Shown piece after piece: positions 8,772 to 18,325 of a DNA stretch of 64,000 bases. The stretch lies in NCBI GenBank assembly GCA_017554745.1, contig JAFZHS010000007.1:104778-168777 (forward strand), written 5' to 3'. The position numbers were made by a program, and so were the translations under genes. The notes beneath the pieces are model-generated. The model saw nothing but the letters and a program-made list of their open reading frames with translations, was not told the origin of the DNA and made no database searches. Source of the DNA: Clostridiales bacterium. Lineage in GTDB: Bacteria; Bacillota; Clostridia; Saccharofermentanales; Saccharofermentanaceae. Position 1 is the stretch's first letter. Each line of letters begins with the position of its first letter.

Positions 8772-9479
8772 TCACTGCCTTTTTGACACTTTGCGTATCG
8801 CCACATAAACCACATACTCAAAAAGAAGTATCGCAGTGATAAGCACAAGCAGACCGCAGAGGTAAAACTTTTCGCCGGTAAAATTGCAGATCCATTCAAG
8901 CGGTGAGCTCTTGGGCGGGAACATCAGGAACATGTAGTTTACGTCCGCGTGCTGATTCAAAAGATATACCGGAGGCACGACGATCAGGAGGAACAGGTAT
9001 GAATACCAGAAATGCCTGAATGATATATGAGCCTTTTTCCTGACAAGGAAAAGCAGGGGGATAAACACGAGAAGCGAATGCGTGAAAAAACACAGGAGCG
9101 GTAGGTATGACCAGAAAGGCCTGTAATTCCAGTCAGGGAAAAGAAGCGCTCCGACAGCACCGGGCATTAAGAGAACGATACCGATCTCAGCAAAAAACGA
9201 TTGTATTCTGCCGCGCGAGAATGAAGCTGCGAGATTAACAAATATACCGAGATTGCAAAGGTGAAGAGGCAGGAAATCGATTAGATTCCCGCCTTCACTG
9301 ATGAGCAGTATATCCTGAATGATCTCGCCCAAAAGAACAACTACTGACAGTATCCGCGCGGCGTACATCGCTTTTCTGTCAGAGACTTTTCTGACAATAA
9401 GAAGACCGGCGGTTATTATGACCGCGATGGAGATCAGCATTACGATGTGCTCTGTGCAGAAGTGCTCGAATTCGTTCAT
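8772..9479 (-). CDS. YwaF/TIGR02206-type membrane protein
   Basis: A 235-aa protein with about seven hydrophobic segments. Characteristic features are an early HIVMLISIAVIITAGLLIV segment, DFLPLHLCNLGIFVNL in the middle and WNYRPFWSYLPLLCFFTHSLLV, matching the TIGR02206 (YwaF) family of predicted seven-helix proteins of unknown role. The ATG at 9479 follows the gene at 9523 on the same strand with a 43-bp gap, so they may be cotranscribed. Confidence 0.75.
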   Translation of the reverse strand: MNEFEHFCTEHIVMLISIAVIITAGLLIVRKVSDRKAMYAARILSVVVLLGEIIQDILLISEGGNLIDFLPLHLCNLGIFVNLAASFSRGRIQSFFAEIGIVLLMPGAVGALLFPDWNYRPFWSYLPLLCFFTHSLLVFIPLLFLVRKKAHISFRHFWYSYLFLLIVVPPVYLLNQHADVNYMFLMFPPKSSPLEWICNFTGEKFYLCGLLVLITAILLFEYVVYVAIRKVSKRQ

Positions 9480-9522
9480 GGATTCATTCTACACCGTCAG
9501 CGCGCATGAATCTTCTTTTAAG

Positions 9523-11928
9523 TCAGTTTTTCCTCTCGTCAAGGACTTTTTGCACTCTGTCCTGTGCGATCTTAATGACTGAATCGAGATCCTTTTGCCC
9601 CGAAAAATAAGCAGGCATCTCTTCGATAAGAATTGCGTTTATATCGGAATCTGAGTATGACATGTGTTTACTGGATAAGATGCATAATTCCAGGTTATCA
9701 ATGTCATATTCTGAGAAGATAAGGCGCTGGGGGTTAGGATCTTCGCCTTCCCAGCCAAACCATGCCCAGTATCCGTCGCCATTGATGTATTCGACTGCTC
9801 TTTCTCCCCATTGTCTGAAAACCGAGCGGTTTACAACAAGAGAGTCACCTGATGCGAGAGCAGACTGAACCTCATCAGACAGAAGGCTCTTAGCGAACTG
9901 AGCGCAGGCTTCGATGTCACAGGCTTTGGCTGAGACTGCAACCGATACTCTTGCACCAGCGCAAGGTCCCCGTCCGTCAGACGAAGGAATACCTACTATA
10001 GCTGAAGAACCGGTCATCATTGCGACCTCGATCATATGGCTGTAATAGCCTTCACAGACACACAATTCGGCGTCTCTGTTTCTTGTCACGTAAGGGTCCT
10101 CATCATCCGTGTATAAGTCCTCCCATTGCTGAGAGTCAACTATGACGTTGTCTTTAACGAAGTTTGCGAGCTCGGCAAATTCTGGAACGGAGAAATCTGC
10201 TTTGCCGTCCGATATGAACTTATCGCTCATATTGTTAAAGAGCATGAGAAAATAATAGTTCTGTCCGTTATTGATAACGTCTTTGCCGTTCAGCTTGTTG
10301 TTAAGGAAATCCTCATACTCCGGGATAGTAAAACCTATTCCGGAATCTCCGGCATTTACTCCGTCCGTAATGATTCCTTCAATGTAAAAACTGACTGGCA
10401 GGTTATAGAGCTTGCCGTCGACTTCGGCGGCATTGATTATGTTGGTGAAGTATTCATCCGGAGGGAGAACACTCATATAAGGAGTAAGGTCCGTCAAGTA
10501 TTCCGGATCGTTCAGTTGTCCGTACTGACTTGCATTGATCAAAATATCCGGGCCTTCGCCGTTCATGAGATCTGTTGCGAGCTTACTGCTTGTGGCTGCT
10601 TTTACTTCCTCCAGATAAGCGGAATAATCGTCTGCACTGCGAATGTCCAGATTCAGGTAGTCGCTGTCGTAGCGGTCGGTGATCTCAATATGATAATCGG
10701 TGCTGGTCTCGTTGAAACTGACGATGGCATCACTTACCGCGCAATTCATGGAGTAATCGACACCGTAGAGCTCTAAGACCTTTTTGCCGGCGTGAGGATT
10801 GGATTGAGCTTTTGTGAATTCGATGATCGAAAAATTAGATTTGTATGGATCAGTGAAATCATTGTGTGACCAGTCTTCACCCATAAGGACAAAGGAGTTT
10901 TCATTGATGTCAGCTATCTCAAGAGAAGAAAAAGATATGTAGCCTACATCGCACCAGGAGAAATTGAAGAAATCTTCAATGGTCTTGTTCTTGAAGTTAA
11001 TTGTAGAGATCCCGTCGCCTGTCTTAAAATAGGTCTTTCCGTCAGTACCCGTGACAGGATTACTGATAGGCTGCTCATTGAGCCAGTTGTATTCATCGGA
11101 ATTATCAGCGGATAACGTGAGCGTAACAAGGTCGAGCTCATAGTTGGTCCACTTATAATCTTTCTCGACGGGAATGATCGCTGTACGCCCATCCTTTGCC
11201 AGTATAGCCGGGATCCAGATATCTTCATTACCGGCATCTTTAATATCGATCGTACTCTCCGTGCCGTCAGGTGATAAGATTTCCAGACAGTAGTAACCTG
11301 TTGCATAGTCTTCGTTCCAGCGGTTCAATGTCCGTATCCGGAAATTGCCGATTTTACAGTCTGCGAAAGCATAGTCATCATATCCGTCTTTCAGCTTTGT
11401 GCCGGTCTGCTCTCCCGTTATCGGATCGTATTCGTTGGTGTAATAGAAATATTCTTCTTCTTCGTCGTTGTAAGCTCCGTAGTTTGCTTTGATCTTACCG
11501 TCGGAATATTCAACGCCGTAAATAGAAGTATTGCTTGCCAGGCCTTGGGTCAGATCCATGACCAGAAAGTCATGTTCGTAAGCACGGTCGATTACGGTTA
11601 CAGTCTCGATGTCGTAGTCATTGCTGTTCATCTCGCTCCAATCAACGAATTCCATCTCAGGAAATTTGTAATAACCGCTTGTAAGAAGGATCATTTTATC
11701 CTCGTCGATGCCTAATAATCGCTGCTGTACCCTGTCTATCGGACGGCTCTCGTCGATATTCAGACTGACGTTGATATTTCTTGTGTTGTACCACGGATCG
11801 TCTGCGGAGATGACCACACCGCTGCGGCTTTTTACTTCGACTGTTTTTTCCTTGTCGCATGAAGCACAAGATAACACCATCGATAAGATAAGCGTGACTG
11901 AGACCGCCTTAACAGTACCCCTATGCAT
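9523..11928 (-). CDS. Extracellular solute-binding-like lipoprotein
   Basis: An 801-aa lipoprotein (signal MHRGTVKAVSVTLILSMVLSCASC). The N-terminal ~370 residues are beta-propeller-like with Trp/Tyr/Asp-rich repeats. The C-terminal ~400 residues resemble family 1 solute-binding proteins: DIRSADDYSAYLEEVKA, MNGEGPDILINASQYGQLND, DLTPYM, and SAIVGIPSSDGRGP near the end. A homologue of the same design is at 38173-40431. No permease gene is adjacent, so it may serve as a sensor or share a transporter encoded elsewhere. Confidence 0.8.
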   Translation of the reverse strand: MHRGTVKAVSVTLILSMVLSCASCDKEKTVEVKSRSGVVISADDPWYNTRNINVSLNIDESRPIDRVQQRLLGIDEDKMILLTSGYYKFPEMEFVDWSEMNSNDYDIETVTVIDRAYEHDFLVMDLTQGLASNTSIYGVEYSDGKIKANYGAYNDEEEEYFYYTNEYDPITGEQTGTKLKDGYDDYAFADCKIGNFRIRTLNRWNEDYATGYYCLEILSPDGTESTIDIKDAGNEDIWIPAILAKDGRTAIIPVEKDYKWTNYELDLVTLTLSADNSDEYNWLNEQPISNPVTGTDGKTYFKTGDGISTINFKNKTIEDFFNFSWCDVGYISFSSLEIADINENSFVLMGEDWSHNDFTDPYKSNFSIIEFTKAQSNPHAGKKVLELYGVDYSMNCAVSDAIVSFNETSTDYHIEITDRYDSDYLNLDIRSADDYSAYLEEVKAATSSKLATDLMNGEGPDILINASQYGQLNDPEYLTDLTPYMSVLPPDEYFTNIINAAEVDGKLYNLPVSFYIEGIITDGVNAGDSGIGFTIPEYEDFLNNKLNGKDVINNGQNYYFLMLFNNMSDKFISDGKADFSVPEFAELANFVKDNVIVDSQQWEDLYTDDEDPYVTRNRDAELCVCEGYYSHMIEVAMMTGSSAIVGIPSSDGRGPCAGARVSVAVSAKACDIEACAQFAKSLLSDEVQSALASGDSLVVNRSVFRQWGERAVEYINGDGYWAWFGWEGEDPNPQRLIFSEYDIDNLELCILSSKHMSYSDSDINAILIEEMPAYFSGQKDLDSVIKIAQDRVQKVLDERKN

Positions 11929-12009
11929 AATTGACTCCTTATTATCCCGGAAAAGCTATTTACCCGAAAACAATTCTATCATCAAGAAGAATAATAATTG
12001 CGGTTAAAT

Positions 12010-12037
12010 TGCAACATTTTTGCTTGCTCAGTTGTTT
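12010..12037 (+). promoter_or_regulatory. ECF-type promoter TGCAAC-N16-TTGTTT
   Basis: TGCAAC at 12010-12015, ATTTTT directly after, and TTGTTT at 12032-12037, 51 bp before the start at 12088. Confidence 0.55.
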
Positions 12038-12087
12038 ATAGGGCAAAGAGTTTTTCGAGAGGGAAAAAGAAAAACGGGAGGTCAGTT

Positions 12088-12756
12088 ATGGAACAGGAAG
12101 TTAAGAAGAGCAGCAAAAAGCCGTTGGTAATTGGACTTGCAATAGCAGGCGCAGTAGTGATCGCAGCTGTAGCCGCAGTGATGATAATACCTAAGCTCTC
12201 AGTCAAAGAAACGAGAACAAAAAGAAGAGACAGAGAGCCTTCGCATAAGTATGCGACAGAATATGATCTTGAGCTTAACAAGACCAAGCATAAGGATGAT
12301 ATGCCCTGGAGCATCAGGAAATATGAGGATGACAATCAGATTTATCTGTCTATCTGGAACGGCTCACATAAAGAAGAAGCATTGGATTACTTAAGTTTCA
12401 GAGTCTATGATTCAGCTTCTGATGCCAAGAAGGCATATAAAAAGACCCTCGAGTACTATAAGAGTTACTCTGATTCTGATGTGGTAGAGGGCCGTAACTG
12501 GTTCACAGGATGGGAACCGGGTGTCTGTGACGCATTCATATATGAGATGGTATATCTTCAGGATAACGTGATCATCTATGCGGATCTCGATATTGTAAGT
12601 GCTTGGGCCGATGATTACTGGTATGATGACGATGAGACCATAGAGACATCAGTACCGACTACGACAGCCTTTGACAGAATGAGCCTCAAAGACTACATTC
12701 TTGATAATTCAAGAAATATCCAAGACTACGTAATTCACGATATTTTGGATTACTGA
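12088..12756 (+). CDS. Single-pass membrane-anchored protein, paralogue of 22170
   Basis: A 222-aa protein: a basic N-terminus (MEQEVKKSSKKP), one transmembrane helix (about residues 13-35), then an extracellular domain. The start at 12088 has CGGGAGGT 5 bases upstream. The outer domain shares the order YLSFRVYDSASDAKKAY, a mid NVIIYADLD strand and an ending LKDYI...YVIHDILDY with the protein at 22170, so the two are clear paralogues. Both follow the same ECF-like promoter. The last seven bases overlap convergently the MutS-like gene. Function unknown. Confidence 0.8.
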   Translation: MEQEVKKSSKKPLVIGLAIAGAVVIAAVAAVMIIPKLSVKETRTKRRDREPSHKYATEYDLELNKTKHKDDMPWSIRKYEDDNQIYLSIWNGSHKEEALDYLSFRVYDSASDAKKAYKKTLEYYKSYSDSDVVEGRNWFTGWEPGVCDAFIYEMVYLQDNVIIYADLDIVSAWADDYWYDDDETIETSVPTTTAFDRMSLKDYILDNSRNIQDYVIHDILDY

Positions 12757-14300
12757 TCCTTATCAGTCATCTGCTCGTAAGTGATACCGTACTTGAGCGC
12801 GATGTCTCTTGCGTAAGAGCTTGAATCAGGCTCTGCACGCTTGAGGATGAATGTGTTCTTATCATCCTTACGCTCCATAACGAGACTGACGATATTGCCC
12901 TGGCCGTCCCACTTATTCATCTCCGGGATCTCCTTGGCAAGGTCATGAATATGCGTGTTGAAGATAACGCTCGCACCCTTCTCCTTAAGGACACGGATGA
13001 GGTCTTTGGACAGGTACAAACCGTCTGAAGCAGATGTTGTCGAGAAAGTCTCGTTGAAGAGTATAAGCGTATCTTTTTCTGCTGCCTTAACGATCTCCTT
13101 GATGCGCTTTGCTTCTTCGCCGAGTCGTCCGTAATTGATCGTGAGATTCTCATCGATCGGGAAATGCGTAAGGATATTCATGAAGGGGAGACCTTTGCAT
13201 GAAGATGCCGTGACGAACATGCCGAGCGACATCATTGCCGATATCAGTCCGAGGCCCTGCTCAACGATGGTCTTACCGCCGCGGTTAGGACCTGTCAGGA
13301 TGAATATGTGCTCATCCTTTGTGAAGGCAAAATCATTCTTGACGATATTGTTCTCGCCGAAGAATGCCAGACGGATGTTATAGAAGCCCTTGAGGTCGAG
13401 AGTGCTTTCTGATGCATCAGTGATCTCCGGGAAAGATATCTCATAGCCTTTGCTCTTAAGCTTCCTTCCGAGTTCGGCGCTCCTGATATAGAAGCTAAGA
13501 CCTTCGTACATCTCGATCAGGAAACGGTTATCGTAGTCAACATACTTGGACAAAGTCCTCTTGATCTCGAAGAAATGCATCTTAAGGTGCTTCTCCATTT
13601 TCGGAGTGATAGCTGCGAGTAAAGGATCCTGAGCCTTGTACTTATTGAAAGGATTGGATGCCTTGGAAAGAAGCGCAACATCTGCGAGTGTGTATTTTGA
13701 CCTGATGCCGTGCGGTACGAATTCGATTGCCGTAACATTCTCAATATCAAGTTCAGGCGTGAAGTTAATGCCGATAACAGCACCCCTGACATTCGAGAGA
13801 TCTTCGTGCATCTTCTGAATGTCGCTCTTGGCCACGCTGAATTTCTCGTCGGTGATGACCTTGTGGATATAGTCGCGGAGCGCGGTAAGGCCGCCTGATC
13901 CTATCTTGTTCTCCGAAAGGAGCTTATCCAGTTCTTCGATGACGTCAACATAAACAACGAGTTCTCTTAATGTCTCGAGCAGAGTATAAAGGGTAGTGTC
14001 CCTGTTGCTTGCAGCCTTCTTGATGCCGCCAAAGTGCTTTAATACCTGGATCTTTTCGAGGACCTGCTTCATGGAATGACAGAGTTCTTCGTTATCGATG
14101 AGGTCCTTTAAGACCTGCTGCCTGAAGATGATGTCCTTGGGATCGACAGGGAGGGCAGTCATGATCTTTTTCAAGAACTTGCGCTCTTCGGCATCAGAGC
14201 TCATATGCTCGATAACTTCGTAAAGAGCAATGTCCTTTACTGTCTCTTCAGACAGTTCAACGGTTCTTTTCTTCGAGTCTTGCGAAAATAATATCTCCAT
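12750..14300 (-). CDS. MutS domain V-type ATPase without mismatch-recognition domain
   Basis: A 516-aa protein. The N-terminal ~300 residues are helical (MutS core/lever-like); the C-terminal ATPase has Walker A TGPNRGGKT, Walker B DTLILFNETFSTTS, and SVIFNTHIHDLA. Canonical MutS has TGPNMGGKST and DEIGRGTST, so the DExGRG motif is changed to NETFST. Domain I (mismatch binding) and the MutS2 Smr nuclease are absent. The family is annotated as MutS-like DNA mismatch repair protein, but a role in mismatch repair is doubtful. The gene converges with and overlaps the previous one by 7 bp. Confidence 0.85.
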   Translation of the reverse strand: MEILFSQDSKKRTVELSEETVKDIALYEVIEHMSSDAEERKFLKKIMTALPVDPKDIIFRQQVLKDLIDNEELCHSMKQVLEKIQVLKHFGGIKKAASNRDTTLYTLLETLRELVVYVDVIEELDKLLSENKIGSGGLTALRDYIHKVITDEKFSVAKSDIQKMHEDLSNVRGAVIGINFTPELDIENVTAIEFVPHGIRSKYTLADVALLSKASNPFNKYKAQDPLLAAITPKMEKHLKMHFFEIKRTLSKYVDYDNRFLIEMYEGLSFYIRSAELGRKLKSKGYEISFPEITDASESTLDLKGFYNIRLAFFGENNIVKNDFAFTKDEHIFILTGPNRGGKTIVEQGLGLISAMMSLGMFVTASSCKGLPFMNILTHFPIDENLTINYGRLGEEAKRIKEIVKAAEKDTLILFNETFSTTSASDGLYLSKDLIRVLKEKGASVIFNTHIHDLAKEIPEMNKWDGQGNIVSLVMERKDDKNTFILKRAEPDSSSYARDIALKYGITYEQMTDKDQ

Positions 14301-14442
14301 GAGCGCACCCCCAAAACATTAAAAGTATTACATAAAATCGCTAATAAAAACAGTACGCGGCTAAAGAGCGCCCCTTCGGCTTTGTATCCATATAACATAA
14401 TGAACAGCTTCCCGCGGTTCTTTTTCTTTGTGATTTTGTCGC

Positions 14443-14471
14443 TTGATAGAGTCTGGGTCTATTTCTATAAT
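14443..14471 (+). promoter_or_regulatory. SigA-type promoter of the SulP gene
   Basis: TTGATA at 14443-14448 and TATAAT at 14466-14471, 17 nt apart, 41 bp before the SulP start. Confidence 0.7.
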
Positions 14472-14512
14472 GCGTTGGTTATAAAAACAGGTGTGAATAT
14501 CAGAGGAAGAAT

Positions 14513-16174
14513 ATGAAAGAGTTTAAGCCCAAGCTGTTCTCGGTAATGAAGAATTATTCAGGTTCCCAGCTCGTAAAGGATATCGTAGCGGGAATCATCG
14601 TAGCTATAATCGCGCTCCCGTTATCCATAGCTCTTGCGATCGCTTCAGGAGTAGGCCCCGAAGCAGGTATCTATACCGCGATCGTAGCAGGATTCATCGT
14701 ATCTTTCCTTGGCGGAAGCCGCGTGCAGATCGCAGGACCTACGGCAGCATTTGCAACGATCGTTGCAGGTATTGTCATGAAGGACGGCAAGGAAGGGCTC
14801 ATCATTGCCACCATCATGGCAGGCATTATCCTCATAATTATGGGCTTCTGCAGATTCGGAAGCCTTTTGAAATATATACCTGATCCGATCACGACAGGCT
14901 TTACTGCGGGCATCGCAGTAACCCTGTTCATCGGTCAGATCAAGGATTTCACGGGCATCACATACCAGAACGGCGAGAAGCCTATCGAGACAGGCGAGAA
15001 AGTAATGGCCCTGATCAAGAATGCCGCTACGGTCAATTGGCAGGGCGTTCTCATCGGTGCCATCGCACTCCTGATTCTTATCGTATGGCCCATGATCTTT
15101 AAGAAACTTCCGATCCCGGCATCTTTCATTGCAGTCATTGTAACGGCTGCAATTGTTGAGGTATTCCATTGGGACGTTAATACTATCGGAAAGTCCTTCG
15201 CAGATATCAAAGCAGGACTTCCTCCTGTAAGCGTAAACGCTTCGATGTTCTCTTTTGCAAACATCAAAGGACAGTTCTCCAACGCTATCACTATCGCATT
15301 CCTTGCAGGTGTTGAGTCACTTCTTTCCGCAGTGGTCGCTGATTCCATGATCGGCTCCAAGCACAGACCTAACGCCGAACTCGTTGCGCAGGGTGTAGGT
15401 AATATCGCTTCCGCATGTTTAGGAGGTATTCCTGCTACAGGCGCCATCGCCAGAACTGCTGCAAACATCAAGAACGGCGGCCGTACGCCTATCGCTGGCA
15501 TGGTTCACTCAGTAACGCTTCTTATCGTCGTTGTTTTCCTGATGCCTTATGCAAAGCTCATCCCGATGCCCTGCATCGCAGCTATCCTTTTCCAGGTCGC
15601 ATACAACATGAGCGGATGGAGAAGATTCGTTAAGCTCATTAAGAGCTCGCCCAAGAGCGATATCGTGGTATTGCTCATCACGTTTGTACTTACTGTTGTT
15701 TTCGATCTCGTTGTCGCCATCGAAGTCGGCGTGCTCCTTGCGGCAGTACTCTTCATGAAGAGAATGAGCGACGTCACACAGGTCGCAGGCTGGAAAGACT
15801 TTGACCCCGAGAACGACCCTGACAGCATTGATCTCCGCGTACTGCCTGAGCACACTATCGTCTATGAGATCAACGGACCTATGTTTTTCGCGACTGCGGG
15901 AAAGATCCTTCAGATATCGCCTAAGGAAGACACCAAGGCCCTCGTGCTCCGTATGAGAAGCGTAAGCACCATCGATGCTACAGCTCTGCGCAATCTCGAG
16001 ATCCTCTTCGAAGACTGCAAGAACAGAGGCGTACAGCTCGTTATGTCACACGTCAATGAGCAGCCCATGAAGGTCATCTGCAAATCAGGATTTGACAAGA
16101 AGGTCGGAGAAGAAAACTTCTGCCCCCATATCGATAATGCTCTTGCAAGAGCCCAGGAGATCGTTAAGGCTTAA
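14513..16174 (+). CDS. SulP family anion transporter with STAS domain
   Basis: A 553-aa transporter. Residues 1-430 form the membrane part (KDIVAGIIVAIIALPLSIALAIASGVGPEAGIYTA has the SulP signature; GSRVQIAGPTAAFATIVAG follows; later ACLGGIPATGAIARTAANIKNGGRTPIAG). A cytoplasmic STAS domain occupies about 445-545 (VLRMRSVSTIDATALRNLE). The family carries sulfate, bicarbonate or dicarboxylates; the substrate is not decidable here. Own promoter at 14443. Stop overlaps the convergent MFS gene by 4 bp. Full length for the family. Confidence 0.93.
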   Translation: MKEFKPKLFSVMKNYSGSQLVKDIVAGIIVAIIALPLSIALAIASGVGPEAGIYTAIVAGFIVSFLGGSRVQIAGPTAAFATIVAGIVMKDGKEGLIIATIMAGIILIIMGFCRFGSLLKYIPDPITTGFTAGIAVTLFIGQIKDFTGITYQNGEKPIETGEKVMALIKNAATVNWQGVLIGAIALLILIVWPMIFKKLPIPASFIAVIVTAAIVEVFHWDVNTIGKSFADIKAGLPPVSVNASMFSFANIKGQFSNAITIAFLAGVESLLSAVVADSMIGSKHRPNAELVAQGVGNIASACLGGIPATGAIARTAANIKNGGRTPIAGMVHSVTLLIVVVFLMPYAKLIPMPCIAAILFQVAYNMSGWRRFVKLIKSSPKSDIVVLLITFVLTVVFDLVVAIEVGVLLAAVLFMKRMSDVTQVAGWKDFDPENDPDSIDLRVLPEHTIVYEINGPMFFATAGKILQISPKEDTKALVLRMRSVSTIDATALRNLEILFEDCKNRGVQLVMSHVNEQPMKVICKSGFDKKVGEENFCPHIDNALARAQEIVKA

Positions 16175-17403
16175 GCCTGCTCAAGTGCCTTAATCTTCTT
16201 GATCCTCGACATGATGAGCGAGACTATTACGAGGCATACACCCGAGAAGAGGATCGTAATGGAAGAGCCTGTTCCGACACCAGTATGGGTGAGCTTGCCT
16301 ACGGTATCAGCCGTTACTCCGCAGAGCGCGTAAGCGACCACATAGCCGAGCTGCGAGATGAATCCTATGAAGCCCCAGGCCCTTCCCTGAAGCTCGTCAG
16401 GAATGTTGATCCTTACAAGATAATCGAGGCTGTTATTCGCGAAAGGAATGCAGGCGAAGAACATGAAGCCGAAGATGCAGATCACATAAGGATTTTCTGT
16501 AGCTGCAAACATCGCCATGCCGATCCCTGAGAATGCAAGTCCCATCCAAAGAGCTCTGAAGAAGTTTTTCTTGATTCCTTTGACACCGAGCAGGATGCTT
16601 GTTACGAGCATTCCTGAAGCTGCAGTCGTCTCTACGATACCGAGCGTTTTAGAGTCTGCAAAAGATAATACGAATGATTCACCGAGGACCTGGAACACAC
16701 CCATGAATAAAGTGATCAGGGAAGTGATGATGATCAGCAGGAGAATGCCCTTGTTGCCTGAGATCACTTTCCAGCCTTCCTTCATGCTCTTGAAGAAAGG
16801 ATCGGGATTTTTGGGCGTGCTCGTCTTTATGCCGCGTCTGACGACGGCTGCAACGATTACCGTAAGGAAGAATGTGCAGATGTCGATGATGAGTATCAGT
16901 TTGATGTCGCTTACTGCGAGCAGGAAGCCTGCGATGATGGGCGAGAAAAGGTATCTCGAGCTCCCTGCGATCGACACGAGACCGTTTGCCTTAGAGTACT
17001 GTTCCTTGGTAAGCAGGTCAGTGATAGTAGCGGTGTAAGAGGGCTCGAGCAGTGCAGAGAAAACAGAGCTTATCGTGGTTCCGAGATAGATCTGCCAGAG
17101 CGCCGCATCGCCCTGCAGCATGCATATAAGGATGAACAATACGCCAAGACCGGACAGGCCGTCTCCGATCATCATGAGGAGCCTTCTGTCGTATCTGTCT
17201 GCAAGAACGCCTGCAGGGACTTTGAGTATCAGGCAGGGAAGGAATCCCAATAACGTGAGGAGTGCCATGTCTGCAGCACTTCCGGTCTTCTGGAAGATAT
17301 AAAGACCTAAGCCGAAGCTTGTAAGGCCTCCACCGATGGAAGATATGAATTCGCCTGCCCACAGGAGCATGAACTTGCCGTAATTGTTCTTAGTCTTTTC
17401 CAC
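16171..17403 (-). CDS. MFS transporter, probable drug or macrolide-type exporter
   Basis: A 410-aa protein with 12 hydrophobic segments. Motif A appears after TM2 as GVLADRYDRRLLMMIGD, and the N-terminus (FMLLWAGEFISSIGGGLTSFGLGLYIFQKTGSA) is typical of the MFS_3/enterobactin-exporter-like group that includes macrolide efflux proteins. No neighbour gives a substrate. It converges with SulP with a 4-bp overlap of the ends. Confidence 0.88.
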   Translation of the reverse strand: MEKTKNNYGKFMLLWAGEFISSIGGGLTSFGLGLYIFQKTGSAADMALLTLLGFLPCLILKVPAGVLADRYDRRLLMMIGDGLSGLGVLFILICMLQGDAALWQIYLGTTISSVFSALLEPSYTATITDLLTKEQYSKANGLVSIAGSSRYLFSPIIAGFLLAVSDIKLILIIDICTFFLTVIVAAVVRRGIKTSTPKNPDPFFKSMKEGWKVISGNKGILLLIIITSLITLFMGVFQVLGESFVLSFADSKTLGIVETTAASGMLVTSILLGVKGIKKNFFRALWMGLAFSGIGMAMFAATENPYVICIFGFMFFACIPFANNSLDYLVRINIPDELQGRAWGFIGFISQLGYVVAYALCGVTADTVGKLTHTGVGTGSSITILFSGVCLVIVSLIMSRIKKIKALEQA

Positions 17404-17537
17404 TTCAAATAAATGCCTTTCGCTGTTGTTGAGTTAACTATAACGCAGTCAAAGGTGCAGTTCTTTAGATAACTATTACGCAATTCTTAAATAACTCTTA
17501 AATCTGAGCTGGTCTCAAATAACAGGGTATACGCGGG

Positions 17538-17546
17538 TGCTATAAT
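17538..17546 (+). promoter_or_regulatory. Extended -10 promoter
   Basis: GGGTGCTATAATA, an extended -10 (TGnTATAAT), upstream of the ABC operon at 17597. The string GGGTGCTATAATA recurs at 22817. Confidence 0.5.
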
Positions 17547-17596
17547 AAAGACACGGATTAAGGTGTTTTCGCGAGGAATAAGAGAGGTATAAGGTT

Positions 17597-18322
17597 ATGA
17601 TCGAAGCCAGATCCTTAAGCATGATCTACGGTAACGGCCATCAGGCGGTAGATGATGTCTCTTTTGATATTAAAGCAGGTGAGATAGTCGGTTTTGCGGG
17701 CCCGAACGGCGCGGGCAAGACCACGGTAATCAAGATGCTCACGGGTATCCTTCAGCCTACTGAAGGCACTGCCGTAATTAACGGATACGATATCAGTAAA
17801 GATCCCATTAATGCCAAGAAGTCTTTTGCTTATATTGCTGATAATCCGGATATCCTGATCCAGCTCACAGGCCTTGAATATCTGAACTTTATCGCTGATA
17901 TGTATGAAGTCCCCGAAGATGTAAGAAAAGAGAAGATAAACAGCCTTGCTGAAAGATTCGGAATGAAGGATGAGCTTAATACCCAGATGCGTGAATATTC
18001 GCACGGCATGAGACAGAAGCTCATGGTAATCTCGGCGCTGATACATAACCCGCCTGCGTGGATCCTGGATGAGCCCATGACGGGTCTTGATCCGTCCGCG
18101 GCTTTTGAATTGAAGCAAATGATGAGAGAGCACGCGAGGGCAGGCAATGCCGTATTGTTCTCGACTCATGTTCTGGAAGTCGCGGAGCAATTGTGCGACA
18201 GGATACTTATCATCAACAACGGCAAGATCGTGACCGAGGGCACGCTTGAGTTCTTAAGGCTCAATAACCCCGACATGTCACTTGAGGAGATATTCGTTAA
18301 GCTCACGTCCGGACGGAGATAA
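17597..18322 (+). CDS. ABC transporter ATP-binding protein
   Basis: A 241-aa ATPase with Walker A GPNGAGKTT (residues 35-43), signature YSHGMRQKL, Walker B WILDEPMTGLD and STHVLEVAE with the H-loop histidine. It is an exporter-type ABC ATPase. The permease gene begins 3 bp after its stop, so they form one operon. The substrate is unknown. Confidence 0.92.
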   Translation: MIEARSLSMIYGNGHQAVDDVSFDIKAGEIVGFAGPNGAGKTTVIKMLTGILQPTEGTAVINGYDISKDPINAKKSFAYIADNPDILIQLTGLEYLNFIADMYEVPEDVRKEKINSLAERFGMKDELNTQMREYSHGMRQKLMVISALIHNPPAWILDEPMTGLDPSAAFELKQMMREHARAGNAVLFSTHVLEVAEQLCDRILIINNGKIVTEGTLEFLRLNNPDMSLEEIFVKLTSGRR

Positions 18323-18325
18323 CAG

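Noticed and set aside
8896..9093. Long open frames on the strand opposite to or in other frames of the assigned genes
   Set aside because: They have no ribosome site, follow the codon periodicity of the real gene and are not protein-like in composition.
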